Shown: one piece after another, positions 26,252 through 35,399 of the stretch
How the letters are laid out: every line of letters begins with the position of its first letter
How positions within the stretch are numbered: the first letter of the stretch is position 1
DNA from: an uncultured SAR116 cluster alpha proteobacterium
GTDB lineage: Bacteria; Pseudomonadota; Alphaproteobacteria; Puniceispirillales; Marisalimonadaceae
Length of the DNA stretch: 64,000 nucleotides
Assembly (NCBI GenBank): GCA_902595145.1
Contig: CACJOU010000001.1
Coordinates: 1-64,000, forward strand
Direction: 5' to 3'
Translations under genes and position numbers: made by a program
Notes under the pieces: generated by a model
Seen by the model: only the letters and a program-made list of their open reading frames with translations
What the model was told of the DNA's origin: nothing
Databases searched by the model: none

Positions 26252-27544
26252 ATGTTTTTAAAATTATTCTCTATTCCTGAACTTAACTTCCAAGAAGGCT
26301 GGGCCAATGGATGTAAAAAGTTAAGAAATTTGAGTTTTTTTGAAAAATATATGACTATTTTTTGGTTCTTGGGGCCATTTATATATTTAATTGAAAGAGA
26401 TCCTGCAGATTTATGGCTAACTTTAATAGTACTTATTTTTTTAGGTAGATGCGTCAAAAAAAAAGATTGGGGATGGGCATCTCAACTTTGGTTTAAAAGT
26501 GCAATAGCATTATGGTTATTTGGTTTGTTTTCTGCAGTTACAGGACCCGAACCATTATTTACGTTTCAACAAGGGTTTGTATGGATAAGATTTCCACTTT
26601 ATGTAGCTGCTGCTCAAGTATGGTTAGCAAAAGAAAGAGATATTAGAATTGTAATGTTGTTGTCTATGTTAATAGGTATGATAATTATGTCTATGATTCT
26701 AATTGCAGAAACTATTATTGAGCCTAAACTTAGACTAACTTGGCCATATGGAGATCTGGTACCAGGAGGTTATCTTGCTAAAGTTTCTCTGCCTTTATTT
26801 TGTATTTTAATTGCTATTGCTGTTAGTAAAAAAAGTTGGGCAGGAATATTTTGTGGCATGATAGGTTTATTATCTATAGGAGTATCTACGTTAACTGGTG
26901 AAAGAACTAATTTTCTTATCCGGGCTTGTGGAGGTGTTTTAGCTAGTGTTGTTTGGAAACCTCGATTTTTATTATTATCATCATTAATATTTATTGAAAT
27001 ACTTGCGGTTGTTATATTATTTTTTTCTCGTCCCGATTTAGGAAATCGGTTTGGTAAACAGTTTGTTAATCACATACCTTTAGTTAATAAATCTGAAGAT
27101 AATCCATATTGGGGAACTTGGCGAAGTGGAATTCAACAGGCTTTAATTACACCTATAAAAGGTATAGGTCCTTCTGGAACAAGAAAGACTTGTAAAAATT
27201 TAGATACAAAATTTCCAAAATGGTTACCAGGAAAGAATCATTGTCTAAACCATCCTCATAACTTTTATGTTCAATTATTTGCTGAAGTGGGTATCATTGG
27301 ATTTCTAATTGGATGCACCATGATTGGCGCATTGATCACTACATCTTATAAAGCAAGATTAGAAAATTTTAACTGTCCAATGGCTGCCACAGCATTTGTT
27401 GTTCCCTTAGGGTTGTTCTTTCCTCTTCAACAATTTGGAAGTTTTTATGGTCAGTGGGGAAATTTATTTACTTGGTTTGCAATAGCTTTTGCTATTTCAC
27501 AATATCAAGGATGGAGAAAAGCTAAAAATATTCCGAATGTATGA
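26252..27544 (+). CDS. O-antigen ligase / polymerase family protein (Wzy/WaaL-like)
   Basis: A 430-residue polytopic protein with about 11-12 predicted membrane helices and the Wzy_C-type region. STLTGERTNFLI (around 212-223) is the short conserved segment before the large periplasmic loop, and NHPHNFYVQLFAEVGIIGFLIG, with the His-rich start, is the hallmark of O-antigen ligases and polymerases. The loop (about 260-340) holds Cys residues at KTCKN and NHCLN that could form a disulfide. It would polymerise glycan units or attach them to lipid A core. Its 3' end overlaps the convergent glycosyltransferase by 23 nt. The 146-bp gap upstream (26106-26251) has a TATAAT box at about 26235 but no convincing -35. 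Confidence 0.8.
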   Translation: MFLKLFSIPELNFQEGWANGCKKLRNLSFFEKYMTIFWFLGPFIYLIERDPADLWLTLIVLIFLGRCVKKKDWGWASQLWFKSAIALWLFGLFSAVTGPEPLFTFQQGFVWIRFPLYVAAAQVWLAKERDIRIVMLLSMLIGMIIMSMILIAETIIEPKLRLTWPYGDLVPGGYLAKVSLPLFCILIAIAVSKKSWAGIFCGMIGLLSIGVSTLTGERTNFLIRACGGVLASVVWKPRFLLLSSLIFIEILAVVILFFSRPDLGNRFGKQFVNHIPLVNKSEDNPYWGTWRSGIQQALITPIKGIGPSGTRKTCKNLDTKFPKWLPGKNHCLNHPHNFYVQLFAEVGIIGFLIGCTMIGALITTSYKARLENFNCPMAATAFVVPLGLFFPLQQFGSFYGQWGNLFTWFAIAFAISQYQGWRKAKNIPNV

Positions 27545-28634
27545 TTTTTCTAAAATGGTCTAAATTTTTACTTGATTTAGAAGAAAAAAATTTAAAATTT
27601 TTCCAAGCTTTCATTTGATATTTTTGTCTCATTTTATTGTCATTAATTAAATTTTCTATCTTGGGTAATAATTTTTCATAATTTATATTATCTATCAAAA
27701 TCCCATTATCTTTTATAATTTCTGGAATGCCTCCAACCTTAGAAGCGATAATACATGCCCCGCTGCTCATCGCTTCTGCGGCTACTAATCCAAAAGGTTC
27801 CTCCCATAATGATGGTATGACAACAATACAAGCATTTTGCATTTTTTCTTCAACAAATTTATGGTTTTGAAATCCATAAAAATGTGCTTGTGTGCCAATG
27901 GACCTAAATTTTTTTATAATTGTATCTGCATATACGTTTTTATTTTTATTATCTCCTAATCTAAAAGAGCCAATTAGGCTAAAACTCCACTCAGGGTATT
28001 TGTGAGCTATAGCATTAACAGCTTCAACATAAATATGTACACCTTTTTCTGGAACCAACCTTCCAACAAATAAAACTTCTTTTTTCTTTTTAGGAAATTT
28101 TTTAATTTTCCTGTCAACCCCATTATATAACACATGTATTTTATCTAGGTTCTTATTAATTCCTTCAATAAACTTTTTTTTGATAAACTCACTCACACAA
28201 AATATTGCTACACACCTTTGTAAAATCTTTTCTCTATCTCTAATAGATTTTGATCCTTTCATCGTTTGGGGATCATTATGTAAAAAAAGACTAGTAGGAA
28301 ATTTATTTTCTTTTGTAATAATATCTATAAGATAAGGTCTATTGTGAATTTCTATCAACTGTTTTTTGTCTGCATCTCTAGTAATTACTTTTAACATTTC
28401 ATGCGCTAAGAACTCATTCTTACCTTTAAATGATAGAATAGAATATCTTAAACCTATGAAATTATCATTAAAAAGAGGTTTTTCTACATTTTGTCCAAAT
28501 ATTTTTATTTGATCTAAATATTTAGAATAGGACAAATTATTTCTTACAGTTATAGAAACTGAAGAGGCTCTATTTTTATCAAATTTTTCTTTGTAAGGTA
28601 ATAAAATATTTATTTTCATTTTTGTATTATTCAT
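27522..28634 (-). CDS. Glycosyltransferase family 4 (GT1-domain)
   Basis: A 370-residue retaining GT-B glycosyltransferase. The C-terminal GT1 domain begins VLFVGRLVPEKGVHIYVEAV (187-206), a standard donor-binding start, and contains the EX7E motif as Glu279 and Glu287 within LWEEPFGLVAAEAMSSG, followed by ASKVGGIPEIIKDNGILID. The N-terminal acceptor domain is less conserved. Methionine 6 (MKINILLP) is an equally good start. It probably adds a hexose to the lipopolysaccharide core or another envelope glycan, given the O-antigen ligase beside it (23-nt convergent overlap) and the glycosyltransferase divergent from it. Donor and acceptor are not identifiable. Confidence 0.8.
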   Translation of the reverse strand: MNNTKMKINILLPYKEKFDKNRASSVSITVRNNLSYSKYLDQIKIFGQNVEKPLFNDNFIGLRYSILSFKGKNEFLAHEMLKVITRDADKKQLIEIHNRPYLIDIITKENKFPTSLFLHNDPQTMKGSKSIRDREKILQRCVAIFCVSEFIKKKFIEGINKNLDKIHVLYNGVDRKIKKFPKKKKEVLFVGRLVPEKGVHIYVEAVNAIAHKYPEWSFSLIGSFRLGDNKNKNVYADTIIKKFRSIGTQAHFYGFQNHKFVEEKMQNACIVVIPSLWEEPFGLVAAEAMSSGACIIASKVGGIPEIIKDNGILIDNINYEKLLPKIENLINDNKMRQKYQMKAWKNFKFFSSKSSKNLDHFRKIIHSEYF

Positions 28635-28701
28635 AAAATCTTTAATTATGTTATAGATTTATTTATATTATTTTAACATATTTTTATAAACGGGTTTTAA
28701 A

Positions 28702-29439
28702 TTGCAAACTATAATATGCATGAAGTGGGGTTCAAAATACGGTTTTGAATACGTAAACAGACTATACAAATCGATAAAAAAACATACTAGACGCGCAACT
28801 CAACTTTATTGTTTCACTGATAGTGCTACTGGCATTGATAAAAATATAATATGTAAACCCTTACCAAAAATCTCTTTGCCAAAGGGTATTTCTTTCACAC
28901 CTTGGAGAAAAATGAGTTTATGGCAATATCCTTTATACGATTTAGAGGGCGATGTACTATTCTTAGATCTAGATTTAGTGATTACAGGTAATTTAGATCG
29001 CTTTTTTGATTTCAAGCCCGGCTTTTATTGTGTAATTGAAAATTGGACACAAATAGGAAAAAACATTGGAAACACAAGTTGTTTTAAATTTCCTATTGGG
29101 AAATATAGTTCTGTTTTCAAACAATTTCAAAAAAACCCTAAAAAATATTGGAAAAAATATCACATAGAACAAATTTATTTAAGTGATCAAATACATGATC
29201 AAGTTTTTTGGCCATCTGAATGGTGCAAAAGCTTTAAACATGGACTTCTTCCTAAATGGCCTCTTAGAATTTGGCAACCAGCAAAACTTCCTAATGATAC
29301 ATCTATAGTAGCTTTTACAGGAAAACCAGACCCTGATGATGTTGTTAATGGTGTCTGGCCAGTAAAAAAATCACAGATTTATAAAAAACTTTATAAACAA
29401 TTAAAAACTCCTCAATGGGTTCTTGATAACTGGTTATAA
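28702..29439 (+). CDS. Putative glycosyltransferase with DXD motif (GT-A fold)
   Basis: A 245-residue protein that looks like a GT-A, GT8-like transferase. It opens TIICMKWGSKYGFEYVNRLY, a wording typical of a bacterial family of uncharacterised glycosyltransferases. DVLFLDLDLVITGNLD (84-99) supplies the DXD motif (Asp89, Asp91) for metal and nucleotide-sugar binding. DQVFWPSEWC and VAFTGKPDPDDVVNG follow in the acceptor half. The start is TTG at 28702, preferred over the ATG at 28720 because the family's beginning includes the extra residues. It is divergent from the GT4 gene with 67 bp between them and ends 1 bp from the convergent dehydrogenase gene. Confidence 0.65.
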   Translation: MQTIICMKWGSKYGFEYVNRLYKSIKKHTRRATQLYCFTDSATGIDKNIICKPLPKISLPKGISFTPWRKMSLWQYPLYDLEGDVLFLDLDLVITGNLDRFFDFKPGFYCVIENWTQIGKNIGNTSCFKFPIGKYSSVFKQFQKNPKKYWKKYHIEQIYLSDQIHDQVFWPSEWCKSFKHGLLPKWPLRIWQPAKLPNDTSIVAFTGKPDPDDVVNGVWPVKKSQIYKKLYKQLKTPQWVLDNWL

Positions 29440-29440
29440 T

Positions 29441-30397
29441 TTAAAAAATTTGATTAATAGGTTTTTTATTTATAAAAGCTTCAATTGCTTTTAAGTAACC
29501 ATTAAAAAATTTTTCATATGCTTCTTCTGAAACATAACCAATATGAGGTGTAAGAATTAGATTTCTTGTCCTTCTTAATATGTGATCTCTTGGAAGAGGT
29601 TCTTGATCATAAACATCCAGAGCTGCAGAAAAAATAACATCATTATTAAGTGCGTCTATTAGATCTTTTTCCCTAATAATTGGTCCTCTACTAGTGTTTA
29701 CAATAACAGATTTTTTTTTCATTAACCTCAGATTAAATTTATCAACATAACCTCTCGTTCTGTCAGATAATCTTGTATGAATAGTTAAAATATCCGACAT
29801 TTTAAATAAATCATCACTCTTTACATATTCAACACCAACTTTTACACAATCTTCTTGTTTTAAATTATGACTCCAAGCAATCACTCTCATTCCAAAAACT
29901 TTAGCATAATTAGCCACTTGCAAACCTTGTTTACCGAGGCCGAATATGCCTAATGTATTACCCTTCAAACCTCTTCCAATAGTGGTTTGCCAATTACCAT
30001 CTTTCATGTTTTGAATTTCTGTCTGCAATCCTCTCCATGAATTCATAATAAGAGCCCATGCTAATTCAGCAGTAGAGTGGATTTTAGTTTCAGTACCACA
30101 ATAAATTATATTTTTTTCTTTTAGAGTTTCTGAATCAACAGAGGCATTCCACATTCCACTTGTAATGACTAGTTTTAGATTTGGTAATTTGTTTATTAAG
30201 TTTCCAGGAAGTGGGGTTCTCTCTCTCATCAAACATAAAATATCATAATCAAATAGTTTCTTTGATAAGTTAGGATCATCTCCGATATATTCATTAAATA
30301 TTTTAAGTTCTATTTTTTCAATAAGCTTTTCCCAATTAGCAAAATGACGTGTTACATTTTGATAATCGTCTAAAACTGCAACCTTAATTTTTTTCAT
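29441..30397 (-). CDS. D-2-hydroxyacid dehydrogenase (NAD-binding)
   Basis: A 318-residue dehydrogenase of the D-isomer-specific family. The NAD site GLGKQG is at 153-158. The catalytic residues are Arg237 (NTSRGP), Glu266 (YDQEPL) and His285 (TPHIGY). The N-terminal substrate domain has FDYDILCLMRERTPLP, typical of a branch found often in alphaproteobacteria and near organic-acid genes. It would reduce 2-keto acids to D-2-hydroxy acids or the reverse. The start lies 3 bp after the stop of the TcuA-like gene with an AAGGA Shine-Dalgarno inside that stop region, so they are one operon. A joint role in using a di- or tricarboxylate is plausible but inferred. Confidence 0.85.
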   Translation of the reverse strand: MKKIKVAVLDDYQNVTRHFANWEKLIEKIELKIFNEYIGDDPNLSKKLFDYDILCLMRERTPLPGNLINKLPNLKLVITSGMWNASVDSETLKEKNIIYCGTETKIHSTAELAWALIMNSWRGLQTEIQNMKDGNWQTTIGRGLKGNTLGIFGLGKQGLQVANYAKVFGMRVIAWSHNLKQEDCVKVGVEYVKSDDLFKMSDILTIHTRLSDRTRGYVDKFNLRLMKKKSVIVNTSRGPIIREKDLIDALNNDVIFSAALDVYDQEPLPRDHILRRTRNLILTPHIGYVSEEAYEKFFNGYLKAIEAFINKKPINQIF

Positions 30398-30400
30398 GAT

Positions 30401-31873
30401 CTATCCTTCTTGTACAGAACCATAACCTGCGATTCTTCCAAAGACTGCGCCAGACGTTAAACCAGACCCACCAGGATATCCATTAAAAAAAACACCTCCT
30501 ACTAATTCGCCACAAGCAAATAAACCTTTTATAGGATTATTTTTTATATCTAGTACTGATCCATTTTTATCTACTTTTAATCCACCATATGTAAAAGTAA
30601 TACCACCAGTAACAGGAAACGCTCTAAAAGGACCTTGATCTATTTTCTGTGCCCAATTAGATTTTTCAATTTCTAAACCCGTAGTTGATTTTCCATCAAG
30701 AATTGTCGGATCAAAAGTTGTATTTAAATCAACTGAATTATTAAATTCATCAATTGTCTTCTTAGTTTCAATTTTATCAACACCATCCATTTTTTTTATT
30801 AGCTCATCAATTGTGTCACCTTCAACAAAGTGAGCATCATGGAATGTGTATTCTTCATAAAGTAAATCAAAGACCTTACTATCAAAAACTTGCCAAGCAA
30901 AATTTCCTGGCTGGTCTAACACTTTTTTTCCATATTGGGCATAAGTATAATTTCTAAAGTTTTTCCCCTCATCTAAAAATCTTTTACCTTTTGCATTAAT
31001 CATAATTCCTAAAAAATAACATATCTTTCTATAGTTTTTTCTTTCACTTGGTTCTAAATCTAGGCCACCATAATTTTTCATATGTAAATCCATGGGAGTA
31101 GCATGACAACCATCATATAAACCATGTTTAGCTGCACCAATTTCTAAGGCCATCTTCAAGCCATCTCCTGTATTATGCGGAGTTCCTCTTACTTTGGCCT
31201 TAAGCCAATTATCACCGATATAGGATTTTCGAAGCTCATCATTAGCCTCAAACCCTCCTGATGCTAAAATAACTGCATCAGCAATTATTTTTTCTCCATT
31301 CACATAAACGCCTTTCACCTCTCCAGCTTCATAAAAAAGATTTGTAACAGGACTTTGATAAAAAATTTTTCCACTTAATGACAAAAATGCTGCTAATTCT
31401 TGATCAAATAAACCAACACCCTCATTTTGAGATGCAAGTGTTAAGCCTCCCCAAAAAATATACTGACCATTTTTTAAAAAACTTTGCCTCGAATAAATAG
31501 GCTCAAACTTAACATTGTGAGAAGAAAGCCACTGTATTGTCTCTAAAGATTTATAAACTAATATTTTTTGCTCATGACTAAGTGGTCTGCCATCATTAAA
31601 GTTTAACAAATCCTTTTTAAATTTTTCCTGAGTGTAAGAACCAAAGTCTGTATCTTTAATTCTTTCATCATTAGGATTTTTTAAAAGGTCCATTAATTGA
31701 CTATTATTATCATAAGCAAATCGCATTGCTCCAGCCGTATACTTCGTATTTCCACCCGCCATTTTTTTATCTGCTTTTTCATAAATAGTTACATCTGCAC
31801 CCTTTTCTAATGCAGCTATACCTGCAGATAAAGCAGCATTACCAGATCCAACAATTATAACTTTTTTTATCAT
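30401..31873 (-). CDS. tcuA: FAD-dependent tricarballylate dehydrogenase-like flavoprotein
   Basis: A 490-residue flavoprotein of the fumarate reductase/succinate dehydrogenase FAD superfamily, closest in layout to TcuA, which oxidises tricarballylate to cis-aconitate. The FAD site is IIVGSGNAALSAGIAA (6-21), ending in the acidic YEKADKKMAGGNTKYTAGAMRF segment. ILASGGFEAN, TPHNTGDGLKMALEIGA, and the C-terminal GGITFTYGGLKVD and GVFFNGYPGGSGLTSGAVFGR are typical of this group. It lacks a signal peptide and heme motifs, so it is cytoplasmic. No tcuB or tcuC partner is adjacent, so the substrate could be another acid. A Shine-Dalgarno AAAGGA precedes the start. Confidence 0.6.
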   Translation of the reverse strand: MIKKVIIVGSGNAALSAGIAALEKGADVTIYEKADKKMAGGNTKYTAGAMRFAYDNNSQLMDLLKNPNDERIKDTDFGSYTQEKFKKDLLNFNDGRPLSHEQKILVYKSLETIQWLSSHNVKFEPIYSRQSFLKNGQYIFWGGLTLASQNEGVGLFDQELAAFLSLSGKIFYQSPVTNLFYEAGEVKGVYVNGEKIIADAVILASGGFEANDELRKSYIGDNWLKAKVRGTPHNTGDGLKMALEIGAAKHGLYDGCHATPMDLHMKNYGGLDLEPSERKNYRKICYFLGIMINAKGKRFLDEGKNFRNYTYAQYGKKVLDQPGNFAWQVFDSKVFDLLYEEYTFHDAHFVEGDTIDELIKKMDGVDKIETKKTIDEFNNSVDLNTTFDPTILDGKSTTGLEIEKSNWAQKIDQGPFRAFPVTGGITFTYGGLKVDKNGSVLDIKNNPIKGLFACGELVGGVFFNGYPGGSGLTSGAVFGRIAGYGSVQEG

Positions 31874-31977
31874 TTCATTTAATCCTTTAAAGGAAAGTAT
31901 ATTTTTATAAATTTGTTTAATTTATTTTTATTATTTAATATATTTTTTACAAGTTCATTTTTTTATTTTGGTCTGAT

Positions 31978-32892
31978 ATGTCCTCAAATATAATTGGTTC
32001 TCTCATTTGGATCATATTTATTTTTTTATCACTGTTTACACACATGATAATCAAATATCTATCAGGTGAAGTAGATTTTATTATTATTTTATTTTCAAGA
32101 TTTGCATATTCATTACCCATTTTATTTATTTTAGCTTACGTAGCTAGAAAAACACTTTTATTTAAAGTCAAAAATTGGAAAAATATTGCTTTACGATCTT
32201 TTTTTGGTTTCGTTACTATGATAATGGTTTTTTCCTCACTACAATTGATTCCTATTGGACTTACTACAGCTCTTGCCCAAAGTTCTGCCATTTATGTCAC
32301 CCTCTTATCTCCATTTTTCTTAGGAGAAAAGATTGGGCTAATTAGATGGTCAGCAGTTATTTTTGGATTAGTTGGTGTTTTTTTAATGATAAATCCAATC
32401 AATATTATAAATAAGACATCACAACTGTCAGCATTGGGTGTTTACCTTGCCTGTGGAAGTGCATTAACACACGCAGCGCTGGCAATTGTATTAAGAAGAA
32501 TTGGTAAAACAGAAGATCCTGCTACTACTGCTTTAATTCATAATCTCTTAACTTCCTTAGTAATCGCTGTTACTATTATTTTTTTTGGAACAAAGTTCTA
32601 TGGTAAAACTGGTGATTATGGAATAGAAATTTTTAGTACATTTAACAACATACTTTACACTTTAATTGCACTTGGAATGATGGGATCATTTGTTCAGTAT
32701 CTTATGGCACAAAGTTATAAATATGCAGAGGCTACAATTTTAGTAACACTAAGATATTTAGCAATTCCACTAGCCACACTTTTTGGATTTATCATTTGGA
32801 ATGAAGTACCAACATATAATCAAATTATTGGTGGATTAGTGGTTATTAGTTCTTGTCTTTTAATAACATACAGAGAAATTAAAAAAAAATAA
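31978..32892 (+). CDS. DMT superfamily transporter (two EamA domains)
   Basis: A 304-residue integral membrane protein with about ten hydrophobic helices arranged as two EamA repeats. FSRFAYSLPILFILA in the first half and a second-half end of VQYLMAQSYKYAEATILVTLRYLAIPLATLFGF are family features. The conserved TTALAQSSAIYVTLLSPFFLGEK (residues about 94-116) is the EamA signature. Such proteins export amino acids, nucleobases or other metabolites. It is divergent from the TcuA-like gene (104-bp gap) and ends 1 bp from the convergent gamma-glutamyltransferase. The substrate is unknown. Confidence 0.85.
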   Translation: MSSNIIGSLIWIIFIFLSLFTHMIIKYLSGEVDFIIILFSRFAYSLPILFILAYVARKTLLFKVKNWKNIALRSFFGFVTMIMVFSSLQLIPIGLTTALAQSSAIYVTLLSPFFLGEKIGLIRWSAVIFGLVGVFLMINPINIINKTSQLSALGVYLACGSALTHAALAIVLRRIGKTEDPATTALIHNLLTSLVIAVTIIFFGTKFYGKTGDYGIEIFSTFNNILYTLIALGMMGSFVQYLMAQSYKYAEATILVTLRYLAIPLATLFGFIIWNEVPTYNQIIGGLVVISSCLLITYREIKKK

Positions 32893-32893
32893 A

Positions 32894-34492
32894 TTAGTTT
32901 CCTATTGCTAGACCATCCTTACGCCAATCACTAGCACCAATCAAAACACTTCTTTCATCATCAAATAAGATAATTTGACCACCACCTATAGGAGTAACTG
33001 GATAATTAATTAGGTGACCCTTTAATTTTAGTTTTTTAATTATGTCTTGGTCAAAATCTTTTTCAATATCTAACATATTATTATTTGGAAAAATTCGAGA
33101 TTTATTGAGGGCAAGTTGTGGGTTTAATCCAAAATCAATAATTTGAGAAAGAACATATGCTTGACCAGCAGCTTGGTACTGACCACCCATAACACCAAAC
33201 GAACCTATTAGTTTATTATTTTTTGAAATCATAGCTGGAATGATAGTATGTAATGGTCTTTTATTGGGATTTAACTCATTGGGGTGACCCTCAATAGTAT
33301 TGAAGGCTCTTCCTCTGCTATGAAAAAGAATACCACTTTTTGGAGCTGTGATACCACTTCCAAAAGCATCAAATAATGAATTTATAAACGAAATAGTCAT
33401 TCCATTTTTGTCTCTGACTGTTAAATAAATAGTATCAGGATGATCTGGAAAATCACTTATGTCGTATCTTTTAGCCTTATTCATATCTATATTAGAAACA
33501 TATTGATCTAATATTTTTGATTTCAAAAAGAAATCAACTGACAACTTATTAAACTGTGGATCTGCCAAGTACTGATCTCTTAGAAAATAGGCAATCTTGC
33601 ACGCTTCGCAGAAAATATGCATATAATCAACTTTTGAGATTCTATGAAAATTAAATTTTTCAAGAATAGCTAAAATTATCAAAGCTACCAAACCTTGTCC
33701 ATTGGGAGGACATTCATGTACTTTTATACCCCTGTAGAAACCTGAAATGGGTTTTACCCATTCAGCTTTGGTATTTTTGAAATCCTTTAAAGTGTGTTTT
33801 CCACCAATAGATTTCAGCTTGCTAACCATATCATCAGCTACCCATCCATTATAGAAACCACCAGATCCTTCATGAGCAATTGTATTTAAAGTTTCAGACA
33901 AATTAACATTTTTAAAGTTATCCATTAATTTAAAAACATCGCCATTTTCTTTTAAAAATAAATTAGATGTATCATTATCCAAAGTTAATTTACTTTTATT
34001 ATTGGACCAATCAAATGCAACTCTTTCGTGAACTATTATACCTTGATAAGCAAAATTTATAGCGGGCTGAAAAATTTCTTTCCATGGCATATGTCCATAT
34101 TCTTTATGTAACATTTCCCAACCAGAAACAGCGCCTGGTATCGTAATTGCCTCCGGCATTTCAGGTTTTATTTCATTTATTTTTTTTTTACGAAGATCTG
34201 TTACGCAAGTATTTTCAATTGATTTACCTGAGCCATTTATAACTTTTATATTAGCGCTATCATCATTTGAAATCATTGCAAAACAGTCTCCACCAAGTCC
34301 TGTCATATGAGGTTCAGCAATGCATAATACGGCATTCATTGATAATGCCGCGTCAACTGCATTACCTCCACTTTTTAAAACTTCAAGCCCAACTATAGAT
34401 GCAGTAGGGTGAGACGATGCAACCATAGCATTTTTGCTTAAAGTGAGTGACTTTTCGTTTTTATAAAATTTTCTTGATTTAAAATTTTTCAT
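32894..34492 (-). CDS. ggt: Gamma-glutamyltransferase family protein
   Basis: A 532-residue Ntn-hydrolase precursor that would self-cleave into large and small subunits. The nucleophile is expected at Thr354 in HPDTIYLTV, followed by NSLFDAFGSGITAPKSGILFHSRG, the small-subunit substrate region. The large subunit has ASSHPTASIVGLEVLKSGGNAVDAA (25-49) and the GLGGDCFAM segment. PLHTIIPAM and MGGQYQAAGQAYVLSQI close the fold. Classical Ggt is periplasmic, but no signal peptide is visible, so this one is probably cytoplasmic, as in an alphaproteobacterial subgroup. The substrate could be glutathione or another gamma-glutamyl compound. Confidence 0.85.
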   Translation of the reverse strand: MKNFKSRKFYKNEKSLTLSKNAMVASSHPTASIVGLEVLKSGGNAVDAALSMNAVLCIAEPHMTGLGGDCFAMISNDDSANIKVINGSGKSIENTCVTDLRKKKINEIKPEMPEAITIPGAVSGWEMLHKEYGHMPWKEIFQPAINFAYQGIIVHERVAFDWSNNKSKLTLDNDTSNLFLKENGDVFKLMDNFKNVNLSETLNTIAHEGSGGFYNGWVADDMVSKLKSIGGKHTLKDFKNTKAEWVKPISGFYRGIKVHECPPNGQGLVALIILAILEKFNFHRISKVDYMHIFCEACKIAYFLRDQYLADPQFNKLSVDFFLKSKILDQYVSNIDMNKAKRYDISDFPDHPDTIYLTVRDKNGMTISFINSLFDAFGSGITAPKSGILFHSRGRAFNTIEGHPNELNPNKRPLHTIIPAMISKNNKLIGSFGVMGGQYQAAGQAYVLSQIIDFGLNPQLALNKSRIFPNNNMLDIEKDFDQDIIKKLKLKGHLINYPVTPIGGGQIILFDDERSVLIGASDWRKDGLAIGN

Positions 34493-34610
34493 TTTAGATT
34501 TAATAATTATGTAATTTAAAAAAATAAAATTGTTTTTATTAATGTTCTATCATAATAATAACCCTAACAGTAAGTAATATTAACTCGCTATCTTAGAAAA
34601 TAAAATAATT

Positions 34611-35354
34611 ATGAATAAATTTGAAAAAAATGACGAATTAGATTTAATTGATATTTTAAATTTATTTTGGATTGATAAATGGAAAATAATGTTTTCTGTT
34701 GCAATCACAACATTAGTAGGATTTATATTTCTAAATTTTCAAAAATCTGAATTTGAATCAAAAATCGGTTTTAAGGTTGAAAGTATACCACCTTTTTATG
34801 ATCACAAAAAGGCATCTGAAGATTTTGAAAGATTTTTTTATTCAATAAAAAATTTTAAAGAATGGAAATTAAATAATAATTCAACTGAAATGGAATTTCA
34901 AAATATTTCAGAAACAGTAATTATAGATGGATTTGTTTTGTTTAAAGATGAAAAAAAACGTCTAGCTTTTCTTACTTCGGATAAAAAAGGTAAGCATATA
35001 CTTGTTAAAAGTAATAATTTAAATTTGTTAAAAGATTGTTTTGATTATGCAACATTTGTAAGTGATTTGTTAAAAGAAGATTATTTATTAAGATCACAAC
35101 AAGAGCTTAACATAATTGAAACAAGGTTTAAAGATTTTAGCACTGCAAATGATGCCATTATTACAAAATTACTAGCTGTTGACAGATACATAGCTGCGGT
35201 AAATAAAGGATACAAGGTAATTGGTATATTTTATCCTACATTACCTAAACAAACGTCACCTAGACCAGTTTTTACAATGGCCCTATTTTTACTTATAGGT
35301 TTGCTTGCAGGTATAATATACGTTTCATTTCGTAATTTTCGTAAACCTGATTAA
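34611..35354 (+). CDS. wzz: Wzz-type polysaccharide chain-length determinant protein
   Basis: A 247-residue protein with the Wzz layout: a short cytoplasmic N-terminus with DELDLIDILNLFWIDKWKI, a first membrane helix at about 28-46 (MFSVAITTLVGFIFLNF), a largely helical periplasmic region, and a second membrane helix at about 223-242 preceded by the Pro-rich TSPRPVFTM, the standard Wzz feature. It would set the modal length of the polymer made by the ligase/polymerase at 26.3 kb or of the island at 1-16 kb. At 247 residues it is shorter than many (about 320). No tyrosine kinase domain is attached. It is a single gene, divergent from ggt across 118 bp. Confidence 0.75.
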   Translation: MNKFEKNDELDLIDILNLFWIDKWKIMFSVAITTLVGFIFLNFQKSEFESKIGFKVESIPPFYDHKKASEDFERFFYSIKNFKEWKLNNNSTEMEFQNISETVIIDGFVLFKDEKKRLAFLTSDKKGKHILVKSNNLNLLKDCFDYATFVSDLLKEDYLLRSQQELNIIETRFKDFSTANDAIITKLLAVDRYIAAVNKGYKVIGIFYPTLPKQTSPRPVFTMALFLLIGLLAGIIYVSFRNFRKPD

Positions 35355-35399
35355 TTTGAAATTTTTTATTTAATATTTGTTAATTACATAAACTTAATT

